Shown here: positions 1 through 5,061 of the stretch, one piece after another
Layout: each line of letters starts with the position of its first letter
Position numbering within the stretch: position 1 is the first letter of the stretch
Assembly: GCF_938029845.1 (NCBI RefSeq)
Contig: NZ_CALHGG010000063.1
Location: 1-5,061 of the forward strand
Direction of reading: 5' to 3'
DNA length: 5,061 bases
DNA from: an uncultured Capnocytophaga sp.
Lineage (GTDB): Bacteria; Bacteroidota; Bacteroidia; Flavobacteriales; Flavobacteriaceae
Program-made: the position numbers and the translations under genes
Notes under the pieces: model-generated
The model's input: only the letters and a program-made list of their open reading frames with translations
Told to the model about the DNA's origin: nothing
The model's database searches: none

Positions 1-55
1 ACCCACGACCCCGAGATTACAAATCACGTGCTCTGGCCAACTGAGCTATACCGGC
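1..55 (-). tRNA. tRNA-Thr (anticodon TGT), 5' part only
   Basis: Read on the minus strand from 55 downward, the sequence folds as the first 55 nt of a tRNA. The acceptor 5' strand is GCCGGTA, followed by T8-A9. The D arm is GCTC/GAGC with a 9-nt loop containing GG. The anticodon arm is CGTGA/TCTCG around the loop TTTGTAA. A 5-nt variable loop (GGGTC) and the T-stem strand GTGGG follow, and the window ends at T54. The anticodon TGT lies at 19-21, which makes this a threonine tRNA reading ACN codons, chiefly ACA. The 3' half of the T arm, the acceptor 3' strand and the CCA end lie outside the window. The anticodon stem has a U-U mismatch at 29-41. A promoter-like sequence lies about 60 bp upstream. 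Confidence 0.93.
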
Positions 56-114
56 AAAAATGAACACTATTCACCGCAAAAAACAAGCGTTTTTTACTTC
101 TCCTTTGCGAGGTG

Positions 115-144
115 CAAATATACAACAATTTTTTATTCCGCCAA
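115..144 (-). promoter_or_regulatory. Probable promoter of the tRNA-Thr transcript
   Basis: On the minus strand, TATATTTG (122-115) matches the Bacteroidota -7 consensus TAnnTTTG exactly. A TTG (144-142) lies 19 bp upstream, the expected spacing for the -33 element. Transcription would start near 108, giving a leader of roughly 50 nt before the tRNA at 55. The placement between the protein operon and the tRNA suggests independent tRNA transcription. Read-through from the upstream acyltransferase operon is also possible. The box is seen directly; its activity is inferred. Confidence 0.6.
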
Positions 145-177
145 CAAAAATATTTGTTTTTTTCAAAATAAGTTATT

Positions 178-222
178 AACACCCCTATTATTCATCTCCT
201 CCCTTGATAAATGAGGGGTGTT
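178..222 (-). terminator. Long hairpin over the acyltransferase stop codon; possible operon terminator
   Basis: On the minus strand, AACACCCCT (222-214) pairs perfectly with AGGGGTGTT (186-178). Inside it, after a 1x3 internal loop, ATTTATC (212-206) pairs with GATGAAT (196-190) using one G-U pair, leaving a 9-nt apical loop. The hairpin includes the last 11 codons and the stop codon (190-188) of the acyltransferase. The downstream tail AATAACTTATTTTG is AU-rich but not a clean U-tract, so intrinsic termination is plausible but not certain. It could instead stabilise or define the mRNA 3' end. No better terminator is visible before the tRNA promoter. Confidence 0.45.
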
Positions 223-946
223 GCTCTATGGCTAGGGCTACTTTTTCTACTATTTCCTCTACACTTTCTCTTTCATAATCAATTTCCAAGGGCGGTTTTA
301 TGTGCATACGCTGGGTAACCCCTTTCTTTTTGACTACCACGCCCTTCTTATCGAAGGAACGACGGAATCCATCTATCACTATGGGTACTACAATGGGTTT
401 GTAGGTCTTTATCAGGTGTGCTGTCCCCTTGCGAATAGGTTTCCATGGAGAGGTAGTACCCTGCGGAAAGGTAATCAGCCAACCATCATTTAGGGCTATT
501 CCTATATTCTCCACATCTTCTGTCTTGACTTCCCTTTGTATATCCTTACCCTTCTCACGCCATGTGCGACTGACCTGTACTGCTCCTACGTAGGAGAGAA
601 TCTTAGGCAATAACCCTGCATGCATGGTCTCGGTAGCGGCCACATAATATAGGTTAAGCTTAGGATGCCATATATAACTTATGTTTTTGAGACTATCCAC
701 TCGGCCATGGAGACTGGCATTGAACACATGATACATGGCTACCACGTCAGCAAAATAAGTCTGGTGATTGGAGATGAAAAGCACTCCCTTATCAGGCAAG
801 GTGCGGATAATCTCTGATCCTTCTATCAGCAAATGATTGAACCCCCTATATCGCCTGTGGGTTAAGGGACCTAAAACGCGTATGATCAACCGTTTTATCC
901 ACAGAGCATGCCCAAAGGGGTCTTGTTTCCATAGTCTGAATTTCAT
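188..946 (-). CDS. PlsC-like lysophospholipid acyltransferase family protein
   Basis: This 252-residue protein has the glycerolipid acyltransferase (LPLAT/PlsC) motif order. Motif I is NHQTYFAD (H61, D67), motif II is around GAVQVSRTWR (121-130, R127), motif III is FPQGTTSP (160-167), and motif IV is VVPIVIDG (186-193). The family moves an acyl chain from acyl-ACP or acyl-CoA to a lysophospholipid or similar acceptor at the cytoplasmic face of the inner membrane. The charged N-terminus with a short hydrophobic stretch (17-29) fits peripheral membrane association. The acceptor cannot be told from sequence. Two motifs differ from textbook PlsC: the His-Asp spacing is HX5D rather than HX4D, and FPEGT reads FPQGT. 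I recall the same form in flavobacterial homologues, so I treat the gene as intact. It is the last gene of a minus-strand operon, starting 11 bp after the EnvC-like gene. The start is the first ATG in frame and matches the family length. Confidence 0.85.
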   Translation of the reverse strand: MKFRLWKQDPFGHALWIKRLIIRVLGPLTHRRYRGFNHLLIEGSEIIRTLPDKGVLFISNHQTYFADVVAMYHVFNASLHGRVDSLKNISYIWHPKLNLYYVAATETMHAGLLPKILSYVGAVQVSRTWREKGKDIQREVKTEDVENIGIALNDGWLITFPQGTTSPWKPIRKGTAHLIKTYKPIVVPIVIDGFRRSFDKKGVVVKKKGVTQRMHIKPPLEIDYERESVEEIVEKVALAIEQHPSFIKGGDE

Positions 947-957
947 CTTGTTATGTT

Positions 958-2202
958 TTATTCTCTAAGCCAATGTTCGGGATTGAGCTTATTGGTATTC
1001 TTATAGACAAAGAATTTCATCTCTGTTCGTCCCTCACTATCGGTAAATATCTTTCCTAAAGGGGTTTTGGCGGATACCTTCTGCCCCTTACTTACATATA
1101 CTTGTATAAGGTTATAATATATGGTAATGAAATTCCCATGTCTCACCTGTACGGCCTTGTTACCTCCAGGCACCGAGATAATAGCCGAGACTTCTCCATT
1201 GAACACACAGCGCGCATCGGAATTACGTGGCGCCATAAGGGTGATACCATTATTATAATGTTTCAGGTCTGGATACACAGGATCATCATAAGTACCAAAG
1301 CCTTGTGACTTGTACCCACGCTCAATTGGCCAAATGAGCTTTCCTTTGTTTGCTTCAAAATCCGAAGAGAGTGCTTGTCCCTCTGGGGTAAGGTCGAAGA
1401 TCTTATCGCTGCTTGTCTTTCCTGAGGTTGAGGTAGTGCCTGAGGAGGTACTCTTGCCTTTGCCCTTTTTGTTTGCCTCAGCTATGGAAAGGCGGATCAG
1501 TCGGTCTATTTCCTTATCTATCTTATTGGCCTGTGCTTGTTTCTTCTTTATCTCATCGGCATACTCACTTTCTTTCTTTTTGATAGAGGCGACAAGGGTC
1601 TCCTGTGCCTTGCGCTCTTGGGAAAGGCGGTCTTGCTCCTTCTGATTCTCTTCCACTATCTTACGTTGGTAATTATGCTGAAGAGAAAGGGAGTCCGTCA
1701 GCTGCTGTATCAGGGTGTTTTTCTCTTGTATTTCTTGGGCTTGTTTTTTCCTATATTGGCTATACTGTTGCAAATATTTGAGTCGCTTGTAGCCCTGAGC
1801 AAAACTCTCAGAAGCCAAAAGCAAGAGCCAACGGCTTTTGGGTGAGCGTGTCTTATAGGACTGTTCTATCACCGCCGCATAACTCTTTTTGAGTACTTCC
1901 AATTCTTTCTTAAGGCTAGCCATCTGATTTTGGTTTTCCTTGATCTGTTGGGAGAGCAGGTTAGCCTGATGATTCGTTACACGAATCAGCTGGGTACGCG
2001 CAGAAATTTTTTCGCTAATCTCCTCTATTTGGGTAGCCAAGCTCTTGCGTTCCTGTGCTTGTTGGGAACGTAGGGCGGACATCTCTCGGATTTGCTCCAA
2101 GAGGGCTTTCTTCTGCCGCTCCAGCTGTTTTTGTTTCTGGGAGGTCTGGGCAAAAGTAGCTGTAAATGAAGTGATGAGTATGAATAAGAGAATACGATGC
2201 AT
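958..2202 (-). CDS. EnvC-like murein hydrolase activator (degenerate LytM/M23 domain)
   Basis: The protein has 414 residues. Residues 1-18 form a signal peptide (ATFA|QTSQ cleavage likely), so it acts in the periplasm. Two long coiled-coil stretches follow (about 21-118 and 137-245), rich in Gln, Lys and Glu. They flank the segment SRWLLLLASESF (123-134), a recognisable EnvC-type feature. A Ser/Thr/Gly-rich linker (247-266) leads to the C-terminal LytM domain (about 286-412), which begins GKLIWPIERG. All positions expected to bind zinc in active M23 peptidases are replaced: HxGxD reads NNGIT (317-321), YxHL reads YYNL (362-365), and HLHF reads EMKF (394-397). This pattern marks an activator of N-acetylmuramyl-L-alanine amidases in septal wall cleavage, often driven by FtsEX, rather than a peptidase. 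The EnvC role is inferred from this architecture. Its ATG overlaps the stop of the upstream lipoprotein gene by one base (TAATG), implying translational coupling. Confidence 0.88.
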   Translation of the reverse strand: MHRILLFILITSFTATFAQTSQKQKQLERQKKALLEQIREMSALRSQQAQERKSLATQIEEISEKISARTQLIRVTNHQANLLSQQIKENQNQMASLKKELEVLKKSYAAVIEQSYKTRSPKSRWLLLLASESFAQGYKRLKYLQQYSQYRKKQAQEIQEKNTLIQQLTDSLSLQHNYQRKIVEENQKEQDRLSQERKAQETLVASIKKKESEYADEIKKKQAQANKIDKEIDRLIRLSIAEANKKGKGKSTSSGTTSTSGKTSSDKIFDLTPEGQALSSDFEANKGKLIWPIERGYKSQGFGTYDDPVYPDLKHYNNGITLMAPRNSDARCVFNGEVSAIISVPGGNKAVQVRHGNFITIYYNLIQVYVSKGQKVSAKTPLGKIFTDSEGRTEMKFFVYKNTNKLNPEHWLRE

Positions 2203-2969
2203 TAGGGTTGGAGGGTTAAGGGTTGGAAACCAGCAGGTACTGTATAAGGGAACTTAACAGACACATTGCGCTGTAAGCTACTAAGTTGCAAGTTTAGCTG
2301 TACCTGATCCCCTCCCTGACTGCCCTGTAACAATAGGGAGAGCGGGAAGAGCTGCCCCTCTACCGTCTGATAGGTATAAGCAGCAGAGAGAGAACGCTCT
2401 TGCTCAGTTTGTTTCTCTTGTACAATCAGCAAACTATCCATTCTGAAAGCTGCGTTAAGGAAGAAAGATAAGTCCAATCCGTCCTTTCTAAGCGCCCCTT
2501 TGTAACGCTCCTCTTCAGGAGTGAAAGTCGTGTGTCGGTCACGGAAAAGCAATTGTCCTAAGAGCAAATTTTCCAAAGCCTCAAAGCCAAGATGTACCCC
2601 TAAGTATTTTTCTGAGATAGTGTAATCCCCCTCAAAATAGGTATTGTCAAGCTTGTTATAGAACTGTACCTTATCCTTAGTAATAAGTGCCTTGGCCATC
2701 CCTAAGGGGGCACTGAGCCAAATGGCTTCCCCCTTTTTCATTCTAAAAGACAGTGGGATCGCCTGCCCAATCTTACCCACCTTGGAATAAGATACGGTCA
2801 GTGTTCCAACCAGTGTCTCAAAAGCGGGGAAAGTCTCTTGATGCTTTTCGAGAATTTCCTTTGCCTTGAGACGACTATCGGCAGTGCCTTGTGTATTGGT
2901 TACCTTGGAGGTACGACAACCTCCCATAAGTAAAAGAAAAAGAAGAGTATAACTTATAAATGATTTCAT
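2202..2969 (-). CDS. DUF4292 family outer-membrane lipoprotein (LolB-like fold)
   Basis: This 255-residue protein starts with a lipoprotein signal peptide (MKSFISYTLLFLLLMGGC). The lipidated cysteine is predicted at C18; Met at -3 makes the lipobox slightly unusual. The residues after it (RTSKV) lack the acidic Lys-Asp/Glu export signal known from Capnocytophaga surface lipoproteins, so a periplasm-facing anchor is more likely. The body matches DUF4292, a Bacteroidota family I recall as related to the LolA/LolB lipoprotein carriers. It contains the hallmark stretch KKGEAIWLSAPLGMAKA (78-94), then KVQFYNKLDNTYFEGDY (100-116), and the ending FPYTVPAGF (240-248). The function is unproven. A LolB-like role in lipoprotein insertion, or binding of another lipid, is an inference. 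It is the first gene of the operon and overlaps the EnvC-like gene by one base. The 70 bp upstream hold only a poor -7 match (TAATTTTA, 2999-2992), so its promoter is uncertain. Confidence 0.82.
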   Translation of the reverse strand: MKSFISYTLLFLLLMGGCRTSKVTNTQGTADSRLKAKEILEKHQETFPAFETLVGTLTVSYSKVGKIGQAIPLSFRMKKGEAIWLSAPLGMAKALITKDKVQFYNKLDNTYFEGDYTISEKYLGVHLGFEALENLLLGQLLFRDRHTTFTPEEERYKGALRKDGLDLSFFLNAAFRMDSLLIVQEKQTEQERSLSAAYTYQTVEGQLFPLSLLLQGSQGGDQVQLNLQLSSLQRNVSVKFPYTVPAGFQPLTLQP

Positions 2970-3039
2970 TGTGCTTTCTGTTTTTAAAGGGTAAAATTAC
3001 AATATTTTTCAACGTTTCTGAGAAACAAGACATATTTTA

Positions 3040-4053
3040 TCACTCCTTTAGTTTTTCTTCAGTATAATTAGCAACTGCTTTTTTCAATAATGAGGATATA
3101 TTTCTCCTTAGTCGTGAAGGGGCTAAAACGATTATACTAGCTCCAAATCCCAAAATAAGCCGCTCTAGCTCGTAATTATGACGTACCTTAATGCGGAATA
3201 TAATCCCATCCTCTCGCTCCTCTACTATCTCCTGAGTATGATGAAAAGGTTTGGTGATCAAATAGTTAGCATTATTATTATCTACCCAAAAAACAACTTC
3301 CTCTATGGGATTGCCACGAGAGAGGGTAACACCTATGATATCCTTGAAGTATTCATTGGGATCTATTTTTTTATCAACATAGGAGATTGATAAAATATTC
3401 ACACTTTCCATGCGGTCAAGAGCTAAGGTAAGCACGTCAGACTTGTAAAAAGCAATGAGAAACCACCTATTATTATACTCTTTGAGGAATTGTGGGTGCA
3501 GCTCTAGCACATGGGCTTGCCTTGCCCGAAAGGATTTGTAAGAAATAGCTAAGGCTTGCTTATGGATAATGGCTTGATAGATAGGATCTACATATTCCAA
3601 TCCCTTGAGGTCTTCGTTCTTATCCATGTGAATAGCAGGACGCTTGGCAGCAGAGAGGATAATGGAATCCTCCAACCTATGTACGATACCGCTCATGTGC
3701 CTGAAGAAAGAGAAATCCTTAAACTCCTTGAGGAAATCCACCGCCTCACGCATTTTCTTGATATCTTCATAGGGAATTTCTGTCTTGGTGATACTATATT
3801 CAGGATCGGCATAGCGGTAATATTTGTTATCAAAAACCTCTATCGGTGCATTATACCCTATCTTATCACTGCGCATATTCTGAATATCGAGCTGCACGGT
3901 ACGCTTACTGACGACATTTTCCTTGCCCTCGTATTCGGTAAGGGCCTCAGTACAGGCGTCAATAAGGTCATCTATCGTCCAAAAGCGTGAGGTATTTCTC
4001 AAGCATTTATCAATCGTTTTATACCGTATTAGTGCATTTTTGTTGGTAGCCAT
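3040..4053 (-). CDS. WYL-domain transcriptional regulator
   Basis: The protein has 337 residues. An N-terminal helix-turn-helix (about 8-65) has the recognition segment SKRTVQLDIQNM (49-60), typical of this class. A WYL domain (about 150-225) has the signature as RWFLIA (196-201), with Phe in place of the Tyr of the naming tripeptide. A C-terminal WCX-type region follows (about 248-330). WYL proteins are mostly DNA-binding regulators; several sense nucleic acid or nucleotide ligands through the WYL domain and control DNA-damage or phage-defence genes. No defence genes are present here, so this looks like the stand-alone flavobacterial type, whose opening MATNKNALIRYKTIDKCLRN supports the chosen start. 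The gene is divergent from the DUF62 gene across 101 bp that contain an inverted repeat, so self-control and control of that neighbour are plausible. The operon at 2969 and below lies 70 bp downstream on the same strand and could receive read-through. The ligand and targets are unknown. Confidence 0.88.
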   Translation of the reverse strand: MATNKNALIRYKTIDKCLRNTSRFWTIDDLIDACTEALTEYEGKENVVSKRTVQLDIQNMRSDKIGYNAPIEVFDNKYYRYADPEYSITKTEIPYEDIKKMREAVDFLKEFKDFSFFRHMSGIVHRLEDSIILSAAKRPAIHMDKNEDLKGLEYVDPIYQAIIHKQALAISYKSFRARQAHVLELHPQFLKEYNNRWFLIAFYKSDVLTLALDRMESVNILSISYVDKKIDPNEYFKDIIGVTLSRGNPIEEVVFWVDNNNANYLITKPFHHTQEIVEEREDGIIFRIKVRHNYELERLILGFGASIIVLAPSRLRRNISSLLKKAVANYTEEKLKE

Positions 4054-4079
4054 AACAGTTGAGAAAAGTTCCTAAGGGG

Positions 4080-4087
4080 CAAAGATA
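4080..4087 (-). promoter_or_regulatory. -7 box of the probable WYL regulator promoter
   Basis: On the minus strand, TATCTTTG (4087-4080) matches TAnnTTTG exactly. It lies 26 bp before the ATG at 4053, giving a leader of roughly 20 nt. The -33 element is poor: the nearest TTG (4114-4112) is 24 bp away instead of about 19. That may indicate a weak or activator-dependent promoter. The evidence is the sequence match and position only. Confidence 0.5.
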
Positions 4088-4093
4088 AAAAGA

Positions 4094-4116
4094 AATTGGA
4101 AATATAGTAGCCAATT
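4094..4116. promoter_or_regulatory. Inverted repeat AATTGG-N11-CCAATT, candidate operator
   Basis: Two perfect 6-bp arms (4094-4099 and 4111-4116) are separated by 11 bp, with arm centres 17 bp apart. The repeat lies midway between the -7 boxes of the two divergent promoters and covers the place where both -33 elements should be. A dimeric regulator bound here could affect both genes. The adjacent WYL protein is the obvious candidate, but this is inference. Six-bp arms in AT-rich DNA can also arise by chance. Confidence 0.35.
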
Positions 4117-4129
4117 ACAAGTTTTTTCT

Positions 4130-4137
4130 TACATTTG
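4130..4137 (+). promoter_or_regulatory. -7 box of the probable DUF62 gene promoter
   Basis: TACATTTG matches the Bacteroidota -7 consensus TAnnTTTG exactly and lies 17 bp before the ATG at 4155. The transcript would therefore start only about 10-13 nt before the start codon. At the expected -33 position the sequence is TAG (4108-4110) rather than TTG, so the upstream element is weak. The region upstream overlaps the inverted repeat at 4094-4116. Confidence 0.5.
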
Positions 4138-4154
4138 TACGAACATATCAAGCT

Positions 4155-4979
4155 ATGAAAGAAATAAATATCATCACCCTTACAACGGATTTTGGAGAAC
4201 AAGATTACAGCGTGGGTGCTCTCAAGGGACAGCTCTACAGTCTTGTTCCCGAGGCACGTATTGTGGATATCTCCCACCAAGTAGATCGTTACAGTATCAC
4301 CGAAGCAGCCTATTTGTTACAAGGGGCTTATCGCTACTTCCCCAAAGGGACAATACATATTATGGGAGTTAATAATGAACTCTCCACTGAACGAGGTCTT
4401 TTGCTCTTAGTCTATGAAGAACAGTACTTTATCACCGCGGACAATGGTTTTATCACCCTATTCACTCGCAATCAGGAGGGGCTGGAAGTCTATCTGCTGG
4501 ATTTGCAGGACAGGCGATCCATCTTCCCCACCTTAGAGTTTTCCACCAAGATTGCCCAGCAACTTTGCCAAGGGACACCCGCAGCAGCATTGGGCACCCC
4601 CTATAGCGAACACCTATATATCAGCAACTTTATCCCTAAGGTACGTGCTCAAAGGATAGAAGGCAATGTAATTTATATAGACCATTTTGGCAATGTAGTG
4701 TCCAATATCACCGAAGCCCTTCTAAGAGAAGAAGCCAAGGGACGCCGCTTTAATGTATATTTCCGCTACCAAAGTGTAGATAATTCTTCCGTAGAGGAGA
4801 TTTGTACCCAATACAACCAAAAGGAAGATGGACTCTCCGCAGGCAATCCGTTCTTAGTCTTCAACCACCTAAAATACTTGGAGATGGCCATTGACAAAGC
4901 CAATCCTAAATCCTTTGGAGGCAGTGCCAGCCTTATGGGTATCCATATAGGAGACACCGTAAGTATAGACTTTATATAA
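4155..4979 (+). CDS. DUF62 family protein (SAM hydroxide adenosyltransferase / SAM hydrolase-like)
   Basis: This 274-residue protein matches the DUF62 family along its length. The N-terminal motif is TLTTDFGEQDYSVGALKG (8-25). VDIS (37-40), ADNGFI (95-100) and the C-terminal domain motif IDHFGNVVSNI (175-185) follow, then FNHLKYLEMA (236-245). Characterised members convert S-adenosylmethionine and water to adenosine and methionine in the cytoplasm; fluorinases and chlorinases are relatives. The family's water-activating Asp-Arg-His triad is altered here. VDPGVGTxR reads VNNELSTER (72-80), so Asp becomes N73 and only R80 remains; the TFHGRD position reads IFPTLE (123-128), so His becomes P125. 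From memory, flavobacterial homologues also lack part of the triad, so hydrolase activity should not be assumed. The start is the first ATG after the TACATTTG box. There is no clear Shine-Dalgarno sequence. The gene is monocistronic or first of its transcript and is followed 5 bp later by a terminator hairpin. Confidence 0.85.
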   Translation: MKEINIITLTTDFGEQDYSVGALKGQLYSLVPEARIVDISHQVDRYSITEAAYLLQGAYRYFPKGTIHIMGVNNELSTERGLLLLVYEEQYFITADNGFITLFTRNQEGLEVYLLDLQDRRSIFPTLEFSTKIAQQLCQGTPAAALGTPYSEHLYISNFIPKVRAQRIEGNVIYIDHFGNVVSNITEALLREEAKGRRFNVYFRYQSVDNSSVEEICTQYNQKEDGLSAGNPFLVFNHLKYLEMAIDKANPKSFGGSASLMGIHIGDTVSIDFI

Positions 4980-4984
4980 AAAAA

Positions 4985-5010
4985 TAAAAGAGAGCTTTCG
5001 CTCTCTTTTA
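4985..5010 (+). terminator. Strong bidirectional Rho-independent terminator
   Basis: TAAAAGAGAGC (4985-4995) and GCTCTCTTTTA (5000-5010) form a perfect 11-bp stem with a TTTC loop, starting 5 bp after the DUF62 stop codon. In the plus direction the GAGAGC stem is followed by TTTTA. In the minus direction the same hairpin is followed by a longer U-rich tail (positions 4989-4978 read as TTTTATTTTTTT). It should therefore also stop any minus-strand transcription entering from the right. Confidence 0.88.
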
Positions 5011-5036
5011 CCAATTCTAACCACAAAATCTAATAT

Positions 5037-5061
5037 ATGAAAAACAATTTATCTTTTCGTT
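5037..5061 (+). CDS. Start of a possible gene, cut by the window edge
   Basis: ATG at 5037 opens a frame reading MKNNLSFR to the window end. The upstream stretch (CTAACCACAAAATCTAATAT) is A-rich and free of a Shine-Dalgarno sequence, like many Bacteroidota leaders. A Lys/Asn-rich opening is common before exported proteins, but eight codons do not allow a product call. The ATG is only 26 bp past the terminator hairpin, and I see no TAnnTTTG box in that gap. Alternatively, a minus-strand gene may end here: stop codons occur in all three minus frames between 5022 and 5054, and the better U-tract of the terminator faces that strand. Confidence 0.4.

Noticed and set aside
145..152. Second TAnnTTTG match (TATTTTTG, minus strand) upstream of the tRNA
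   Set aside because: No TTG lies at suitable spacing; the nearest TTTTG is 11 bp away. The box at 115-122 fits better.
143..160. Small AT-rich hairpin AACAAA/TTTGTT followed by T's on the plus strand
   Set aside because: The stem is only 6 bp with one G-C pair, and it faces away from the only nearby genes, which are on the minus strand.
1102..1845. Plus-strand ORFs of 68-111 residues opposite the EnvC-like gene
   Set aside because: They lie entirely antisense to a well-supported gene, overlap each other in different frames, have no promoter-like box or recognisable motif, and show the composition expected of a reverse-strand reading.
3014..3026. Hairpin GTTTC-TGA-GAAAC between the WYL gene and the lipoprotein gene
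   Set aside because: It has a 5-bp stem with a 3-nt loop and no U-tract on the minus strand, so it is too weak to call a terminator.
3178..3990. Plus-strand ORFs of 70 and 144 residues opposite the WYL gene
   Set aside because: The WYL protein on the other strand is clearly real along its full length; these frames show no family features.
4029..4280. Minus-strand 83-residue ORF across the divergent promoter region
   Set aside because: It overlaps the start of both flanking genes and both promoter boxes, and its sequence resembles nothing I recognise.
4155..4979. Fluorinase or chlorinase assignment for the DUF62 gene
   Set aside because: The family is related, but nothing in the sequence specifically supports a halide site, and no halometabolite pathway genes are nearby.
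1..5061. Mobile element, CRISPR array, toxin-antitoxin or defence system
   Set aside because: I saw no transposase or integrase, no regularly spaced repeats, no short paired genes and no defence effector. The WYL protein alone is not evidence for a defence system.

Overview
The window looks like an ordinary chromosomal stretch from a member of the Bacteroidota, most likely class Flavobacteriia. Three things support this. Every protein resembles a family form I associate with flavobacteria (DUF4292 lipoprotein, EnvC-type LytM protein, stand-alone WYL regulator, DUF62 SAM hydrolase relative). The candidate promoters carry the Bacteroidota -7 box TAnnTTTG. The gene starts lack clear Shine-Dalgarno sequences. 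A Capnocytophaga-like genus is possible, but that is an impression, not something the sequence proves.

Layout. Positions 1-55 hold the 5' three quarters of a tRNA-Thr(TGT) on the minus strand, cut by the window edge, with its own promoter-like sequence at about 115-144. Positions 188-2969 hold a tight three-gene minus-strand operon in the order DUF4292 lipoprotein, EnvC-like degenerate LytM protein, PlsC-like acyltransferase. The first two genes overlap by one base and the last two are 11 bp apart. A long hairpin (178-222) covers the stop codon of the last gene. A WYL-domain transcriptional regulator (3040-4053, minus) lies upstream of the operon, separated by 70 bp in which I find no convincing promoter or terminator.

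The regulator is divergent from a DUF62 gene (4155-4979, plus). The 101 bp between them holds one TAnnTTTG box for each direction and, between the boxes, a perfect inverted repeat AATTGG-N11-CCAATT that could be a shared operator. A strong bidirectional terminator (4985-5010) follows the DUF62 gene. A short ORF start (5037 onward, MKNNLSFR) leaves the window.

How the genes fit together. The operon is an envelope module: an outer-membrane lipoprotein of LolB-like type, a periplasmic activator of cell-wall amidases, and a lipid acyltransferase. The WYL protein may control itself and the DUF62 gene through the shared intergenic region. I found no mobile element, CRISPR array, toxin-antitoxin pair or defence cluster. 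The points most worth checking are the altered catalytic residues in the DUF62 protein, the inverted repeat between the divergent promoters, and the HX5D spacing in the acyltransferase.
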